DNA from: Undaria pinnatifida
Lineage: Eukaryota; Sar; Phaeophyceae; Laminariales; Alariaceae
Length of the DNA stretch: 64,000 bases
Direction of reading: 5' to 3'
Assembly: GCA_012845835.1 (NCBI GenBank)
Contig: JABAKD010000029.1
Coordinates: 12,911,892-12,975,891 of the forward strand
The translations under genes and the position numbers were made by a program. The first letter of the stretch is position 1. Each line of letters begins with the position of its first letter. Shown piece by piece: positions 20,771-33,220 of this stretch. Under the pieces are notes generated by a model. The model did not search any database. It had not been told where the DNA came from and was given only the letters and a program-made list of their open reading frames with translations.

Positions 20771-22489
20771 TCGCCGGTTTCGAAACCAGCCCCCGGCCGT
20801 GCCTCCTGAAATACGGTGCCCCTTGCCCCCCCCGACATCATCCTTCGGTAGTCCTTCGCCTACAAGAAACTATGTGAAGGTTGCATTTTTCATATCATCC
20901 TTGCCCGTGTCGAGTAGCCATGAAACGTTCGTCAAAGAAACTCGCTGGTTTTTTTTTGGGGGGTTGGCTATCGTGGAATCAGTCCCTGGTGAGCAATTCC
21001 ACGGCCTAGTTGTTCAACGAAGATTATTGCACCAAAAAGAAATAAATCAGCTTTCAAGGGTTGTGGCTTAAGGAGCACCGTCCTTCTGAAAACGTGTCTG
21101 CCGATATCGATAAGGGGTATACCTAGATACCTCAACACCTCTATCGTGGCGTGTGTCTAAGGTTATCGTAGCACGCGTGCGGTCCCTCAGCACTACTGTG
21201 GCCTGGAAAATACTAGGAGGTACTGGTACCGACACGGTGGTGGGTGCCGAGTCACTGTACATAGGCTCTAGGTTCGCCCAGCTGCAGCAGAACATGTCGG
21301 CGGATTTGAGCGTATCCTGGATTCAAAACAACACTCCAGGCGGGAGTCGTTTAGCCCATCTATTCCCTCGAGAGCGTACAAACACAAGCTATCAAGGCGC
21401 CAAATTGTCCCCAGCAAGGGCCGGTGTGGATGGAGGGTTGCATGAGACTTTCTTACCTCCTTGCTTGTGGATGAAACGCGCGCGTGGCGTATTGCTGTCC
21501 AGAGCGCCACAACAACGTGACACTCACGCTAAAAACCGATTCGGACATACGAAGATGTCAGGTCTTGCACGCCTATTTATGGACAAGCCTGGACGGCGAG
21601 GTCAGCGGGGGGGGTTTAATCCAGTAGAGCTTGCCGCTTTTTTTCAAGAAACCTCTTGTTCATTGGTCAACTTTTGTTTTTTCGGCATGTTTCACTCTTG
21701 GTCAGCACACGCAACAACACAATTTTGCGCTTGGTGGTGCGTGGGGAGGGGCAGATGGTCCGGGTGGGCACGGCATCAGGCGACAGCAGTCATTCTGGAC
21801 GACCGCCCCGCCTGTAACAATAGCACTGCGTACGTGGTGTGCGAGTGCGAAAAATAGACTAAGAGGGTACTGAATACTTTTCTTCCCCTTCCGAAACCAA
21901 CTCACCGGTTAATAACACGACATACGAAGAAAAAACTACAGTATCCGATTTCGTAACCACTCAGTAGCAAGCAATTGCTGTGGCCAACAGTACATCTGTC
22001 CGGGTCGTCCCCTTGCTCTGCGCGCCATCCATCCGCGGTTTTTTAATTTTCTTGTCTCGCAAGCAGATGCTGGCGCTGACGGGGGCGAACAGCATGAGAG
22101 CCTTCATCCGTAGGAGAGGGGTGAGGTTAACGCTACGATAGGGCGTGACCTTGATTTGTGTTCGGTTCCTCATTTTGGTAAGCTGCTATAATGCTTCCCC
22201 CGAAAAACTGCCTTAGAAGGAAAAAAAATGTGCTCCAAGAAAACCGATGTACAATCTCACGGCCTAGGTGGGCAAAAAGTCATGTTGCAAAAACACGAAC
22301 ATTGTTCCAACGGGTATCTTTTTTCCGTAGCTCTTTAGTTGCGAAGTTCCAGCATTTGCAAATACTTTCACCAGAAAGCCCTCTACTTTTTTTGTCGTCG
22401 TAGTATCCGCGCCACCAGAGACTGCGACAACATCGCAATCTGGCCCAACGCCGAACCGGTGATGGGGACACGTGCAACGTTAGTGTAGA

Positions 22490-22620
22490 TATATGTATTC
22501 CTCGTGTGGTAGCGAAAGCAACACCATCGCTCTAGAAGTTGTGGTTGAGCACGCGTTTGCTATGCTCAAAGTAGTTTCAACGATCCACCTGCCTGTATTT
22601 GCCTGTGCTCTTCGAGGGAT
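22490..22620 (+). pseudogene. DDE transposase scrap (PIF/Harbinger-type C-terminal motif)
   Basis: In one plus frame 22517-22590 reads TIALEVVVEHAFAMLK. The pattern VVE.AF.MLK resembles the conserved segment around the third catalytic region of PIF/Harbinger (DDE_Tnp_4) transposases, usually written as VIE..FG.LK.RF. The residues after LK do not continue the family pattern, and no upstream catalytic Asp residues were found, so at most a broken remnant survives. Confidence 0.3.
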
Positions 22621-23419
22621 ATGTGGTTTTAATCCAGAAGGCTGCCTTGTCCTGGTTCACCCATCCTCGATAATTATGTTCTGTACCCCAAAGGCATGCT
22701 TCTTTGTGTCCGGCAATTCTGCACAGATATTCCAGTATTCGGCTGGCGCGAAAAATGCTGGGAACGAGCGCAAAAAAAAAAAGAAATGGGCAGTGAACGA
22801 CGCCTTGGTCAACCCGCTAGAATTCAGATTAGGATTGTTTTTTTTGAAGTAGCAACCGGGTTAACCATGCATAGGCAAGTAGCAACGTGGTATCATACAT
22901 GGTGTTCGCGAAATCCGAAAACAACTGCCTGCGGTAAGCATGAACCAACCCCCAACAGAACCCCAAACAAGAGAAAACAAACATTCTCGTAACTATGGTT
23001 GTTTCCTCCACGGCCAAAATATGCAATTCCTTCATCGTTTACCCCCCCGCCGTTTACAAAAACATTCCAGCGAAAAGGTACGAAGGCGACCGTAACTTTC
23101 ACTCATTAACCAAGTACGTGTTCGTCTCGGGAGACGACGCTTACTGCATGGGCTTACTTCATAGCGTTGCAGCCCCCCACGTTTCCCCGAGGGCGGTCAG
23201 CCCAACAGCTCACGTCACAGATAGGTGGCATTTCTGTACTCTCTGCTGCCTTGGATCGTTATTGTGACGGTGTGGCTCCCAACGTTGACCTGAGGGGGCG
23301 GTCAGCCCAACAACTCACGGCAACATTGTTTCCACTCTTGGGCGTGCGGGTGGGTACAGGCGGAGCGGAAGACGAAGTCGGTGAACGAGATCGTCAATCA
23401 GGTGCGAAAACGGCTTGGG

Positions 23420-24330
23420 GGTATCGTTGACGTTTTTCGTCGTTTTGGCCGAAATCGTTCAGTTTTGGTCGACGTCTTTTTTGACAAGACCGCTCACGAG
23501 TTGTTTCGTTGGTTTGACCAATACAGGTTATTTCGTCGTCTTTTTCGCCAAGACCGCTTACGAGTTGTTTCGTTGGTTTCACCAATACAGGTTATTTCGT
23601 CGTTTTTTGGCCAAGATCGTTACATTGTTTCGTCGCTTTGGCCAAGATAGCTAAGCGGTTTTTGTTGTTATCGCCAAGACCGTTCAGTTGTTTAGTCGTT
23701 TCGCTCAGGATCGATCAGTTGTTTCTGTTGTTGTGGCCGAAATTGTTCAGTTGGTTCGTCGTTTCGGCCAAGATCGTTCAGTGGATTCCTCATTTTGGTC
23801 GAGCTCATTCATTATTTCGTCGTTTTGACGAAGGTCGTTCAGGTGTTTCGTCGTTTTGGCCAACACCTTCAAGTTATTATGTCGTTTTCCTCCCAAGATC
23901 GTTAAGTGGCTTGGTCGTTTCGACCAAGAGCGCTCAGTTGTTTCATCGTTTTCCCGAAGACCGTGCAGTTTGTTTCGTCGTTTTGGCCAAGACTCCTCAG
24001 TTTTTTTTTTGTGTTTTCGGCCAGGATTGCTCAGTTCTTCCGTCGTTGTGGCCAAAATGGTTCCTTTTAATTATCAGTTTAGCCAGGACCGCTAGTCATT
24101 TGGTCGTTTTGGCCAAGGACGTTCAGCTGTTTCGTCTTTTTGGCCTAGATCGACGAGTTGTCTTGTCGTTTTGACGAAGATCGTTAAGTGGTTTTGTCGT
24201 ATATTTTAGCCAACACAGTTTAGTCGTTTGGTTGTTTTGGCCGAGGTCGTTCAGGGGATTCTTTGTTTTGGCGATTTATCGTTCGTTTGTTTCGTCGTTT
24301 TGGACGAAAATAATAATTTTTTCTTGGTTT
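23420..24330. repeat. Minisatellite of 35-38-bp units (TCGTTTTGGCCAAGATCGTT)
   Basis: About 25 degenerate units of GTTTCGTCGTTTTGGCCAAGACCGTTCAGTTGT over 0.9 kb. Unit length varies, so several frames remain open for long distances by chance. No splice sites or protein-like composition beyond the repeat. Confidence 0.9.
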
Positions 24331-25499
24331 AGATCAAACTATATTACAGCCTGGTTCATGTAAAAACTCGGAAAGTCATTCCCCGGCGACTGTCTACGCC
24401 GTATTTTCGATAAGACCGTGAATTTTTGCACACGTCCTCTATGTGCCGCTGCAAAGACCTCACCTGTCTTTTTTTTGGCCTTTCCACTTTTGATTCATTT
24501 TTCGTCAACAAAAGATTTTTCGGAAAATTGGAACCAGCTTGGGCCAAAAGTTTTCGGCGAAAATAAAACAAACGAGGTCAGGCCTCGGGTTGGGCATGTA
24601 GAACACGTGTGCGAAGTCGGGTCTATCTCTCAACAACGGCGTGGGAATTTTGACTTGTGAGCGCAAAATTAAGAAAAAACCCCGAAATTTCCTTCAAATG
24701 ACTTGGTTTTAGTGTAGCATCCAGTTTTTTCGTTAGATTCTACTTAATGTTGAACTTTGGCAGGTAGGTAAGATCTTTGTTTTTTTGGGCAAATAATAAT
24801 CTACAGACATGCCTTGGGGTATCTCCAACCGGTTCGTGCAAAATGCGGCGCAAATAAATGTTTTTTTCGCCCGCGTTCGGAAAAAAATCCTGAACATTAT
24901 TGGATAATTGAAGCCCTGTCATTGGTCGATACGAGTTTCTCTCCTAGAAGAGACAGCCCGAGGCCGTTAAAACAGAAATTGGCCATGTCAGTAGTCGGAA
25001 GTGCCATCTCCTGACATTTTTGCTTCCAAAGGGGGTTAAGCACTGATGCACGGTCTTGGGAAAAAACAAACTACCAGGAACAAGAGGTAACTTTTTACTT
25101 CGTTATTTGTAATCCTCCGGCGGATGGGGTCGAAAAATCTAGCTTTAAAGCTCACAACACCACACTTCTGCGTATTTCCATACACGCCATATGTGTCAAT
25201 TTAACTCAATTGCGTTCGCAACCAACAACCCAGCGTTAGCTGGCGTGTCCTCCAGTTCCCGTGATAGCGATACCGCGAACTGTCCCTACCGGCGGTCCCC
25301 GTTACTACTCCGGCAGCGCAAGCTTCCGTTGTACACGGATGCGTGAGCATGTCGACCCGGCCTGTCCCCTGAAGGTCAGGCGCGGTGGAGATAGCCACCC
25401 GGAACCTCTCATTCTCAGTGATGAAAGCATTGCGTTAACGGTTTTGAAGGACCTGGTCCTCAAATACGACATATTCTACCAAGGTTGGGTTCTGTAGGG

Positions 25500-25870
25500 T
25501 ACGCACAACCCATACCCGGGGGTATTTACGCCGGGTATTACATTACAAAGAACTTCTGTAAGTTCTGTAGGACATTCATACCCGTGCCCGGAACTTTTGG
25601 AAGCTCTGTATGACGTTCATACGCGTACCCGGAGCTTCTGGAAGTTCCGTACGCCAGTGGCACAAATTCCCGGGGTACGGGTATATCATTTTCATAACTT
25701 ACGTGAGTTTTGCACGCCCGTGCCACAATACCCGGAACATCTGTGTGATCCGTATCGCTTCCGTACCGTACCCGGAATTTCTGTAAGTTCTGCAAGATCT
25801 CCATACCCTAACCCGTAACTTCGGTGACTTCTGTAAGACTGTGGCACAAACCATAACCGGGGTACGGGTA
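25500..25870. repeat. CCCGTACCCGGAACTTCTGTAAG minisatellite, array 1
   Basis: Units of about 45 bases, TTCATACCCGTACCCGGAACTTCTGKAAGTTCTGTA, with variants. The same unit builds array 2 at 26660-27060. The two are separated by about 0.8 kb of unrelated sequence that includes no convincing gene. Confidence 0.9.
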
Positions 25871-26659
25871 TACCTTCTTGCTACAATGCCCGGGGAGCTC
25901 GAATGCATTAATTCAGATTTGATAACCCAAAGGACGTATTATGCATGCTGTTATGATGCCATATATCTTGTCGTCATTGAAACCAACCGAACACCGAATG
26001 TACAGCAGTGGCAGTACGTATCGTGTATGATAGTAGCACCTACTTGTAGGTTCTGTCCATGCTTCTTGCGTTTCTAACCCGTGGGCACGTATTATATTAA
26101 CGAAGGACACTTTTGAATCACAAATATTCATTTTTTTTTAATCGAATTGAATTCGATTCGATTTGGTGGAAACATGCCTGGTGCGAATTTGGCGCCTATC
26201 GGGAAACCACGTATTGCGTATTGTCAATGTTTTTTCCGATCGGACAAATATTAATACATAGATCTGCCGTGACGTCGATGCAGCAACCATCGACGGCTAG
26301 AAGTATCTTCCGTGTTTTCGGTAGTTTCGCTTCTTCTTTATCGAGGCACTTGGCTTATCGAGCTGTGGTGGCAAATATGGGCTTGTGACCGCCATTATTT
26401 GTTTCGAATCGCCACGGCCGGGGTACGCTATGGCATGATCATAGCGCAGTATAGTCGTGAGCGCGGCTGTTGCCCCGGTCGCCACTCATTTGAGGTTCAC
26501 GATTTATCGCCTCTCTTGGTGGTGGTTTTGTCGATAACTCATAATTCCCTTGAAGGTACTACGACAGACTGCCTCGGGAACATTGGCCTGGTGAGAACAT
26601 GTCATCCATGATGCAAGTTGGATTGAATCCTCCACTTCGAATCGAACCCCCCCCCGACG

Positions 26660-27060
26660 GGGTGTGCATTTACCCGGGTATTACCCGTACCCGGAACTTC
26701 TGCAAGTTCTGTAGGGCATTCATACCCGTACCAGAAACTTCTGTAAGTTCTGTACGCCCGTGCTACAATACCCGGAACTTCTCGAAGTTCTGTTAAGACT
26801 TTCATACCCGTACCCGGAACTTCTGTTAGTTCTGTAGGACATTCATACCCGTACCCGGAACTTTTGTGAGTTCTGTACATCCCGTGCTACAATACCCGGG
26901 GTACGAGCACCTTTCGTACCCGTCCGGAACTTCTGTGAGTTCTGTACGCCCGTGCTACAATACCCGGAACTTCTGGAATTTCTGTAACACTTTCATACCG
27001 GTACCCGAAACATTTGGAAGGTCTGTACTACTCCCATACCCTTACCCGGAATCCACAAAC
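26660..27060. repeat. CCCGTACCCGGAACTTCTGTAAG minisatellite, array 2
   Basis: Same unit and orientation as 25500-25870, here more regular: GTTCTGTAGGRCATTCATACCCG and GTTCTGTACGCCCGTGCTACAATACCCGG alternate, giving a higher-order period of two unit types. Confidence 0.9.
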
Positions 27061-27784
27061 CCTACAGAATATAACCTTGTAATTCTACGACAGAGGTGCC
27101 CCAGTTTTTTTTATGGGTTTCCCGTCGCTTGAGGAGGAGCTCTGTGCTCCGCGCTCCACGGGTCCACAAACGGATGTTTGAGTAAGCTGAAAGTGCAACC
27201 CGATGGCAAACCCAAGGCCTACTAATCAGGTACTCTTGTGGATACCAAGCCCTTTTCCCTAAATCGTACCGCCTCGTTATAACTATAATCCTTCAAGACC
27301 ATCCTGGCTCCTCGAGGGCACTCTAAGGGGTTTCCTCATCGTTGACCCTCGAGAGTGTGGTGTTACGCACGCAGCACACCTCGGTGTGTCTCCACAACAT
27401 ACATCTTACACCGAAGAGAAACCCGCGAAGGGACTACAGCCCCACACTCTTAACGCAACCAATACTGCTGTGCTGCAAAACAAAAACGACACCCCGGCGA
27501 TTTTTCGGCGAAGAAATCCCGTCACCCTGAGGACATTTTGGCCGAAAAGTAGCACTACGTGCCTCTATCGTCTCAGGCGTCATACGACGCGTGCTGCGAT
27601 AGATAGATGTACTCGTATGTATGTGGCACTTTTTCGCTAAATTGGTTTTCTGGAGGGCGTGGCTCCTTGACCGACAAATAAATATGTGGTCGGAAACTCG
27701 TTCTGGTCTCGCAGCAACACTCGTGGTGCCATACAACAGCTAGGCTGTGGGACTGTTTGCCGCGTTGTACCTTCGGTTTTTCTC

Positions 27785-28092
27785 AGCTTTGGACCAATGC
27801 TACGGTAGGGAGGGGAGTCCCCCTTTTTAGGGACCCTTCTTTGCGGTGGCTCGGAGTGACTCGCGCGAGTGATCCCCCTGCTCCATGCGCTCATAGATAG
27901 GCCTTCGTGCTGCCTGATTTTTTCGATATGAGTTCGCAATGGAATGGTAGGGCATTCTGCGCCAAATCAAGTCACCTAATTTAATAAACTTCGTTTTGTT
28001 CGTGAGGCAGAGAGTCACTCGTGCGAGTGGCCCTAACTCAGCAGTGACAAATGGGGGTACGTATATCATAACGTCCCCCCTACCGAGCGCTC
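27785..28092 (+). mobile_element. Palindrome-bearing MITE, copy A
   Basis: Starts GGACCAATGCTACGGTAGGGA and ends near CCCCCCTACCGAGCGCTC. Inside are GAGTGACTCGCGCGAGTGATC (27855) and CAGAGAGTCACTCGTGCGAGTGGC (about 28007), each a near-perfect palindrome, with GCGCCAAATCAAGTCACCTAAT between them. Layout and spacing equal those of copies at 40574 and 63690. No open frame of note: non-autonomous. Confidence 0.75.
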
Positions 28093-28514
28093 ATCTTTCT
28101 TTGCTGTTTTTGAGGTGAAGCACAGAGCAGCTCAAGCGAGGAGAGAGACCCATAAAAGTATCGATGCACAGCTGATACCACCGTACGTAGCCGTAGCACG
28201 TGCCATGCATGCCGTGCACATGAATGCCGTGTGCTGTCTGCGTGCAATGAACCGTGGTTGTCTGCAGTTCTTGATACGTGCCTCTAGAACCATGTTGGAG
28301 AGTCGGTGCGGACAGCTTTTTCATAAAAAAAGCGAAAAGCACCAATAAATACGGCGTCAGACAGCTGTGCGTTCTTCCTATCGGTTGCAAGCTGTTCGTG
28401 ATACGTCGGTTGCAACACGCATGCCGTTAGCTCGAGTGGCTTGTATCACCGGGCAAGATCCGCTGGGACACGATATTTCCTTCCGAACCAGTCCGTCTGT
28501 TTGGGCGATGACTG

Positions 28515-28517
<3 letters not shown>

Positions 28518-28547
<30 letters not shown>

Positions 28548-28560
28548 GCTGCTGTTGTTG
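28518..28560. repeat. CTG trinucleotide tract
   Basis: TGCTGCTGCTGC with CCGCTG and TTG variants. On the minus strand it would encode poly-Gln or poly-Ser within short open frames (a Ser-rich reading continues as SSPKQTDWFGRKYRVP). An exon is possible but no paired splice sites were found. Confidence 0.7.
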
Positions 28561-28819
28561 CCGGAGACGGTGCAATTCAAACATTTTGTTGTGTGTGTTT
28601 TTGATTTTAGCTTTGGGCAAACATAAAAACGATGAACAACAGCGCCGGCCGAGTATTCAACGAGAGATGGACAACTACGCAGCATACAGCATTCCGCACA
28701 TCGGACATGTGCTGCCGACAGGGGTTCCTGAATTAGCCCACTAGATCAATTAAACTACCGAACCACCCAACATCGTTGGTTAGTTGGAGCATAAATAGCG
28801 TTTAATGTTGTTGTCGTGA

Positions 28820-29441
28820 GGATTCACGTCATTGCCTTTCTTTGGCCACCTCTTCTGCAACACACCAAAATCGCTCGACAAGTCGACTCCGCGGCATTGA
28901 CGGTTGACGAGGTCATACCCGAGGAACTCCCTCGCGCGCGCTTGAATGCGGTAGATTTATTACACCCATCCGTGCACCTTGTTGCTGTGTGCATGCACGT
29001 CATTACCCCAATTGCCCTCTGGAACACCCCAAACTCGTCCGCACCTGTAAAAAATTGTTGTCGGGTGTCATATGGGACTGGCTAGATTTTTTGGTATTGC
29101 GTACCTGGTAAAATCTATCGACACATCTTGTTTACGTGTGGACTCACGAAGAAGCTCTCCCGCCTTTCCCAACACCCCTTGATCGTTCACATCTACTGTA
29201 TACCATCTTGTTGTGTGTGCTCACGTCATCACCCCGCCCGCCGTTTGCAACACTCCAACATGTATCGATCAACTCCCCGGCATTGGCGGTCGACGCGGTC
29301 GTCTTCATAGCTGAGGAAAGAGGCGAAGATTCAGGAGGAAATAGTGGCTGCCAGGCGACTAGTGGTGAGGCAAAAGCGGGGGGCACGCTGCGAAAGAGGC
29401 GCACTGAAATGTCAAGAAGCCCATCGCCTGAGGAGCTCTAA
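28820..29441 (+). other. Diverged tandem block with possible terminal exon
   Basis: The segment CACGTCATTRCC...TGCAACACNCCAA...TCGACAAGTCGACTCC..GGCATTGRCGGTYGACG occurs at about 28825-28910 and again at 29220-29300. The second copy continues in an open frame to TAA at 29441 (DSGGNSGCQATSGEAK, then RSPSPEEL). A competing frame reads RKEAKIQEEIVAARRLV after CTTCATAG. Both look protein-like, so a terminal exon is plausible, but the frame cannot be fixed from sequence alone. Confidence 0.3.
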
Positions 29442-30775
29442 TCACGCCTATAGATTGATTTTCGAGAAGACAAAAACGTCCATTAACCCGCGATGAACGA
29501 TGACATTTCTTGATCTAGGTATGGAAGGAATATTACAGTAAAACATGAGGACACGCGCTGCGATAAACGTGCATCTTTCCCCCCCCCCTCCCCGCTTGAC
29601 GAGCTCTCATACCTCGTACAAAACTGATTTTGGGTAAACTGTGTATTGGTAAACCACAGCCTAGTGTAGGTATATAAAAAAAGGATCATCAGCCGAAAAA
29701 ACAAGAATGAGATTCCGGCGAATTTGAGCTAAGGAGCGCCGCTATTCAGAAAACAATTCGGCTAAAAAATGGTATTCCCTACCTAATACGGCCATCGTAG
29801 CACGCGTCTGAGGGGATCCCGACCTTATGGTTGGGTAGTTTATTCCTCAATTGAGAAGCAAGCCCCGTCGGACAGGACTATATTATCATACAATAGCACG
29901 CGCTATGTTCCTTGTTTCTTGTTTCTTTTTTCTTTTTGCTCATCCCGTTTATTGTAATCACGATTTGTCTTTCTCTTCCCTCCGTCCCTAGACGTGACTC
30001 AGGTCCAGGGTTACCACGCAGACTCTTCTCCCCCCCTCCCCACTACGGTACATGCCTTCACTTTTATCGCGCGAATACTTCAGCCCTCTCTTCTCTCGTC
30101 GACTCGCATCGAATTGCTATATTGTGGTTATAAGCTCGTCAACGGCGTAGTATGGTTTCCGGGCAGGGGCTCGTTCGGGCGGTGGGGAGACTTGGAAGCA
30201 GGGTTGGAATTGCCGGATCAGGATTAAGCTAATATGGCCGGTTGTTTCTGTGACCCATTTCCAGATACTGTACGTTGTACCGCGAACATAAGCCTCTGAA
30301 GCCGTTGTCCAAAATCCTCTGTACACGTTTCGCTATTACGATTGTGAGCTCAACAGGTCGGTGTGTTTGATTTGTTTAGTAAGCTCGTTCGAGCGGGGAG
30401 GGATTCGGGAGTGAGGTGTTGGATTTCCCTGACCAAGCACGGCCAGCCCTTCCTGCGAACCGTCACACACGCTACGGTAGGGAAGAACACACACCTAAAC
30501 ACTTCTGCGGGATTCTCCTGACTCGAGGAGCTATCACCCCCCCCCCGAGAAACTAACGTCGATAGACATTGTACGCGTTTAACCTGATGAACAATTCCAT
30601 GGCGTAGTTATACAGCATCTTCTAAGAATTTTCTGAGCTCCTACCATGAAGGGCTCATCATCATTCATCATCACCCGAAACAAAACTTGGGAGGCGTTCG
30701 TTCGCGCGATCCGACCAATAGTTATATGCGCTAGTTCTAAAACAAGTAACAACTATGCTCCTAGCGTTATCATGC

Positions 30776-31145
30776 TAACCGATAATTGCACACTTGAGGC
30801 GGTCAACCAATCAGAACGCCAGAAGGTCAGAAACGTTTGGCCCGAAAAATGCAACCCGTACCGTGGGAAAGCTTAGGGATCTGTCGTCTTTCGATGACAT
30901 AGATCAGAAAGTAATAATATGGATTTGATCTAACCGATAGTTTCACGCTTGAGGAGCTCAACCGATCAAAAACGTTTGGCCCACAAAAGCGCAACCCGAA
31001 CCGTGGGGAAGCTTAGGGATCTGTCGTCTCTCAATGACATAGATCATGAAGATATAATATGGATTTGATCTAACCGATAGTTCCACTCTTGAGGAGTTCA
31101 ACCGGTCAAAAATGTTTGCCCCGAAATAGGCAAGCCTTACCGTGG
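30776..31145. repeat. Tandem 140-bp units, about 2.5 copies
   Basis: Units start CTAACCGATAGTTNCAC and run through CTTGAGGAGCTCAACCGATC, AACGTTTGGCCC, GCAACCCGTACCGTGGG and CTTAGGGATCTGTCGTCT to ATATGGATTTGATC. Starts at 30930 and 31070 are exactly 140 apart. An older unit begins near 30776. The GAGGAGCTCAA and GCAACCC..CCGTGGG motifs link it to the family at 20.5, 46.0 and 59.5 kb. Confidence 0.85.
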
Positions 31146-31639
31146 GACGACGCCACAGTAGAGGTGTTGCAAGGCACAGATATTATTCCAGCGATATTGG
31201 GCTGTTTCTCCATTGAACAATACCATACCGTCAGGAAACCGTATAACGAACAAATGCTACCCACACCAGACGCTGGATTCTGCCTACCGCGGATGTTAGC
31301 CTCTATAAATGTTTGCACATGTTTTTGTTTACTTTTCGCTGATACGTTTGAAGCTCAACGGCTCAGTGTGCCTTATGGTGAAGCGTTTTCATTTTGCTAA
31401 TGGGGGAGACTCCTGAGTATGGTTGGAATTCCTGGACAAAGGTAAGCCGGTGCTTCCATTGACCCAAATAATGGCAAACACGGCATCCCGCGACAAATTC
31501 CCTCCGAGGCCACTGTGGATTGTTTTGGTGTGCCATGTTGATGCTGCGCTTGGGTTGCGAATAGCCGGGATTCCCAAAAAAAAAAAGCACCTCTTCCGAC
31601 ATGTCGTTATCTTCAAGTCGCCATGGGCAAGAGAGGGAC

Positions 31640-32450
31640 ATTCAGGTAATGTCCTTTATCTGTATTGTTCATGGCTGGTGATGGCATCCCCGATGGCGAG
31701 CCATGGCGTGCCACTGCGGTTCGTGGTGGTTCATGTCACCCCCATAGCGTCATCAATAGGCTATGTCGGCAACGCCATGGCGGCGTCATAGCGGTGTCAT
31801 GGCGGTGTCGTGGCATTTCATGGCATGCCATGGCATGTAATGACATGTAATGGCCTTTCGTGGACATTCACGAGAGATCCTGGGCTTTGAAGAAAAGCCA
31901 TGGGCGTGTATGGGAATGCGATGGCAATCCTATAGCTGGCATATCATGGACTTTCACGACACTCCATGGGCTCGTATGGTAATAGAACGTCAATCCCATA
32001 ACGTTTCGTGACAGCGACTGCCGCAGCATGATAGTAATTATTTATGGCATTGCCTGAACATTACCCATGGCACAGCCATGGACTTCCCATGGCACCACCA
32101 CGAGTCCCATGGCACTGCCATGAGAATGCCACCACCGTTCGACGCGACGCACATATGGATGCCATGGCAGCGGCGTGGTTGCGAAGGCCTTTGCAATGCA
32201 TGGCATGGGAGTTTAGTACAAACGTGGGAAGGCACTACACCGACTACAGCCCATGTTACAGGGTCCGTTGTGAAATGCCCACCATGAATGTGTCACGGCA
32301 CTTTTCGCGGAACGGACCATGGCATTGCCACAGCACGTGCCATGGCATTGCCGTGGTGATTGATGTCATGGACCTCCATGCTACCACCACGGCGGCACCA
32401 CGGCCGAGGGCAATTCCATAGCAATTTCATGGCGTCGCGATGACGATCCG
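31640..32450. repeat. ATGGCAT/CCATGG-dense low-complexity region
   Basis: For about 800 bp the sequence is dominated by ATGGCAT, CATGGCA and CCATGGC in both orientations at irregular spacing, for example GGCATTTCATGGCATGCCAT near 31815. There is no fixed unit length. Many ATG-starting open frames arise by composition and are not taken as genes. Confidence 0.8.
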
Positions 32451-32799
32451 TGCCAGTGTCACGGCATTGATGTGGAAATATGAAATAGTAATGCTTTTCA
32501 CCCCTTTGGGACTTCACAGGGTAGACCCTGCCGAAAACATGTGACGGCTTAAGCACCGGCCACACGGAGCAGGCCGAAGCAAGTCGGGTTGGTGGGGTAG
32601 GGGACATATCCGAAGCGCAACGTAAGGATATGACATGCACATGACATGCTCGCGGTAGCGGTAGGGTGGTCATTCTACTTCTGCAAGCTCTTCCTAGAGG
32701 CTTGATGAAACCACGCTCGTCGTTCGTATGCTGGCCTCGATGTCGACTGCCTTTAGTATCATAGAAAGTATTTAATGTCTTGGAACGACTATAAATTCG

Positions 32800-33000
32800 T
32801 TAATTTCACCCCCCCCCCGTCTACCCTAAAATTGAATAAATTCATTGAAACAGTATGGATTCATTAATTTTCATCCCGCCCCCAATGTATTAAGCTCCTG
32901 TATTCCACGGTGAACTAAGTAACCCCCCCCGGAAAAACAATTAAAATTACATTTTATTAATAAAATATACATTACCCCCCCCCCCCTTTATGAATATACA
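32800..33000. other. C-run and A/T-rich spacer
   Basis: CCCCCCCC runs at about 32811, 32924 and 32976 separated by A/T-rich sequence (AATTAAAATTACATTTTATTAATAAAATA). A possible matrix-like or promoter-proximal spacer before the gene at 33.2 kb. No motif can be named. Confidence 0.3.
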
Positions 33001-33220
33001 CCGGTTCCAAAATAGTCAAATAATAACTCTTACACCCTTTTCGTCCGCCTGCACTCCATCCCCTGCGTTAGTGTCGAACATCGCGGCAGATGTAACAACG
33101 TGTGCACCAATTTTTTTTTTCAAGACTCCCGAGTAAGGGTATCCCCCAATTTTTCCATTTTCCGTGTCCCCCTCACCCTTACCCTACCCCAGCCGCTGTC
33201 TTCTTCGCTTCAGGACTCCT

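Noticed and set aside
21153-21857. Plus-strand open frame of 234 codons
   Set aside because: No initiator context, splice borders or recognisable motif, and an opposite-strand frame is also open. It begins inside a dispersed-repeat fragment.
23638-24174. Open frame of 178 codons
   Set aside because: It lies wholly inside the 35-38-bp minisatellite.
25255-25482. Possible exon (LSDESIALTVLKDLVLKYD) after GTGTCCTCCAG
   Set aside because: The acceptor is good and the peptide plausible, but no consensus donor follows and the minus strand reads equally well, so it was not listed as a gene.
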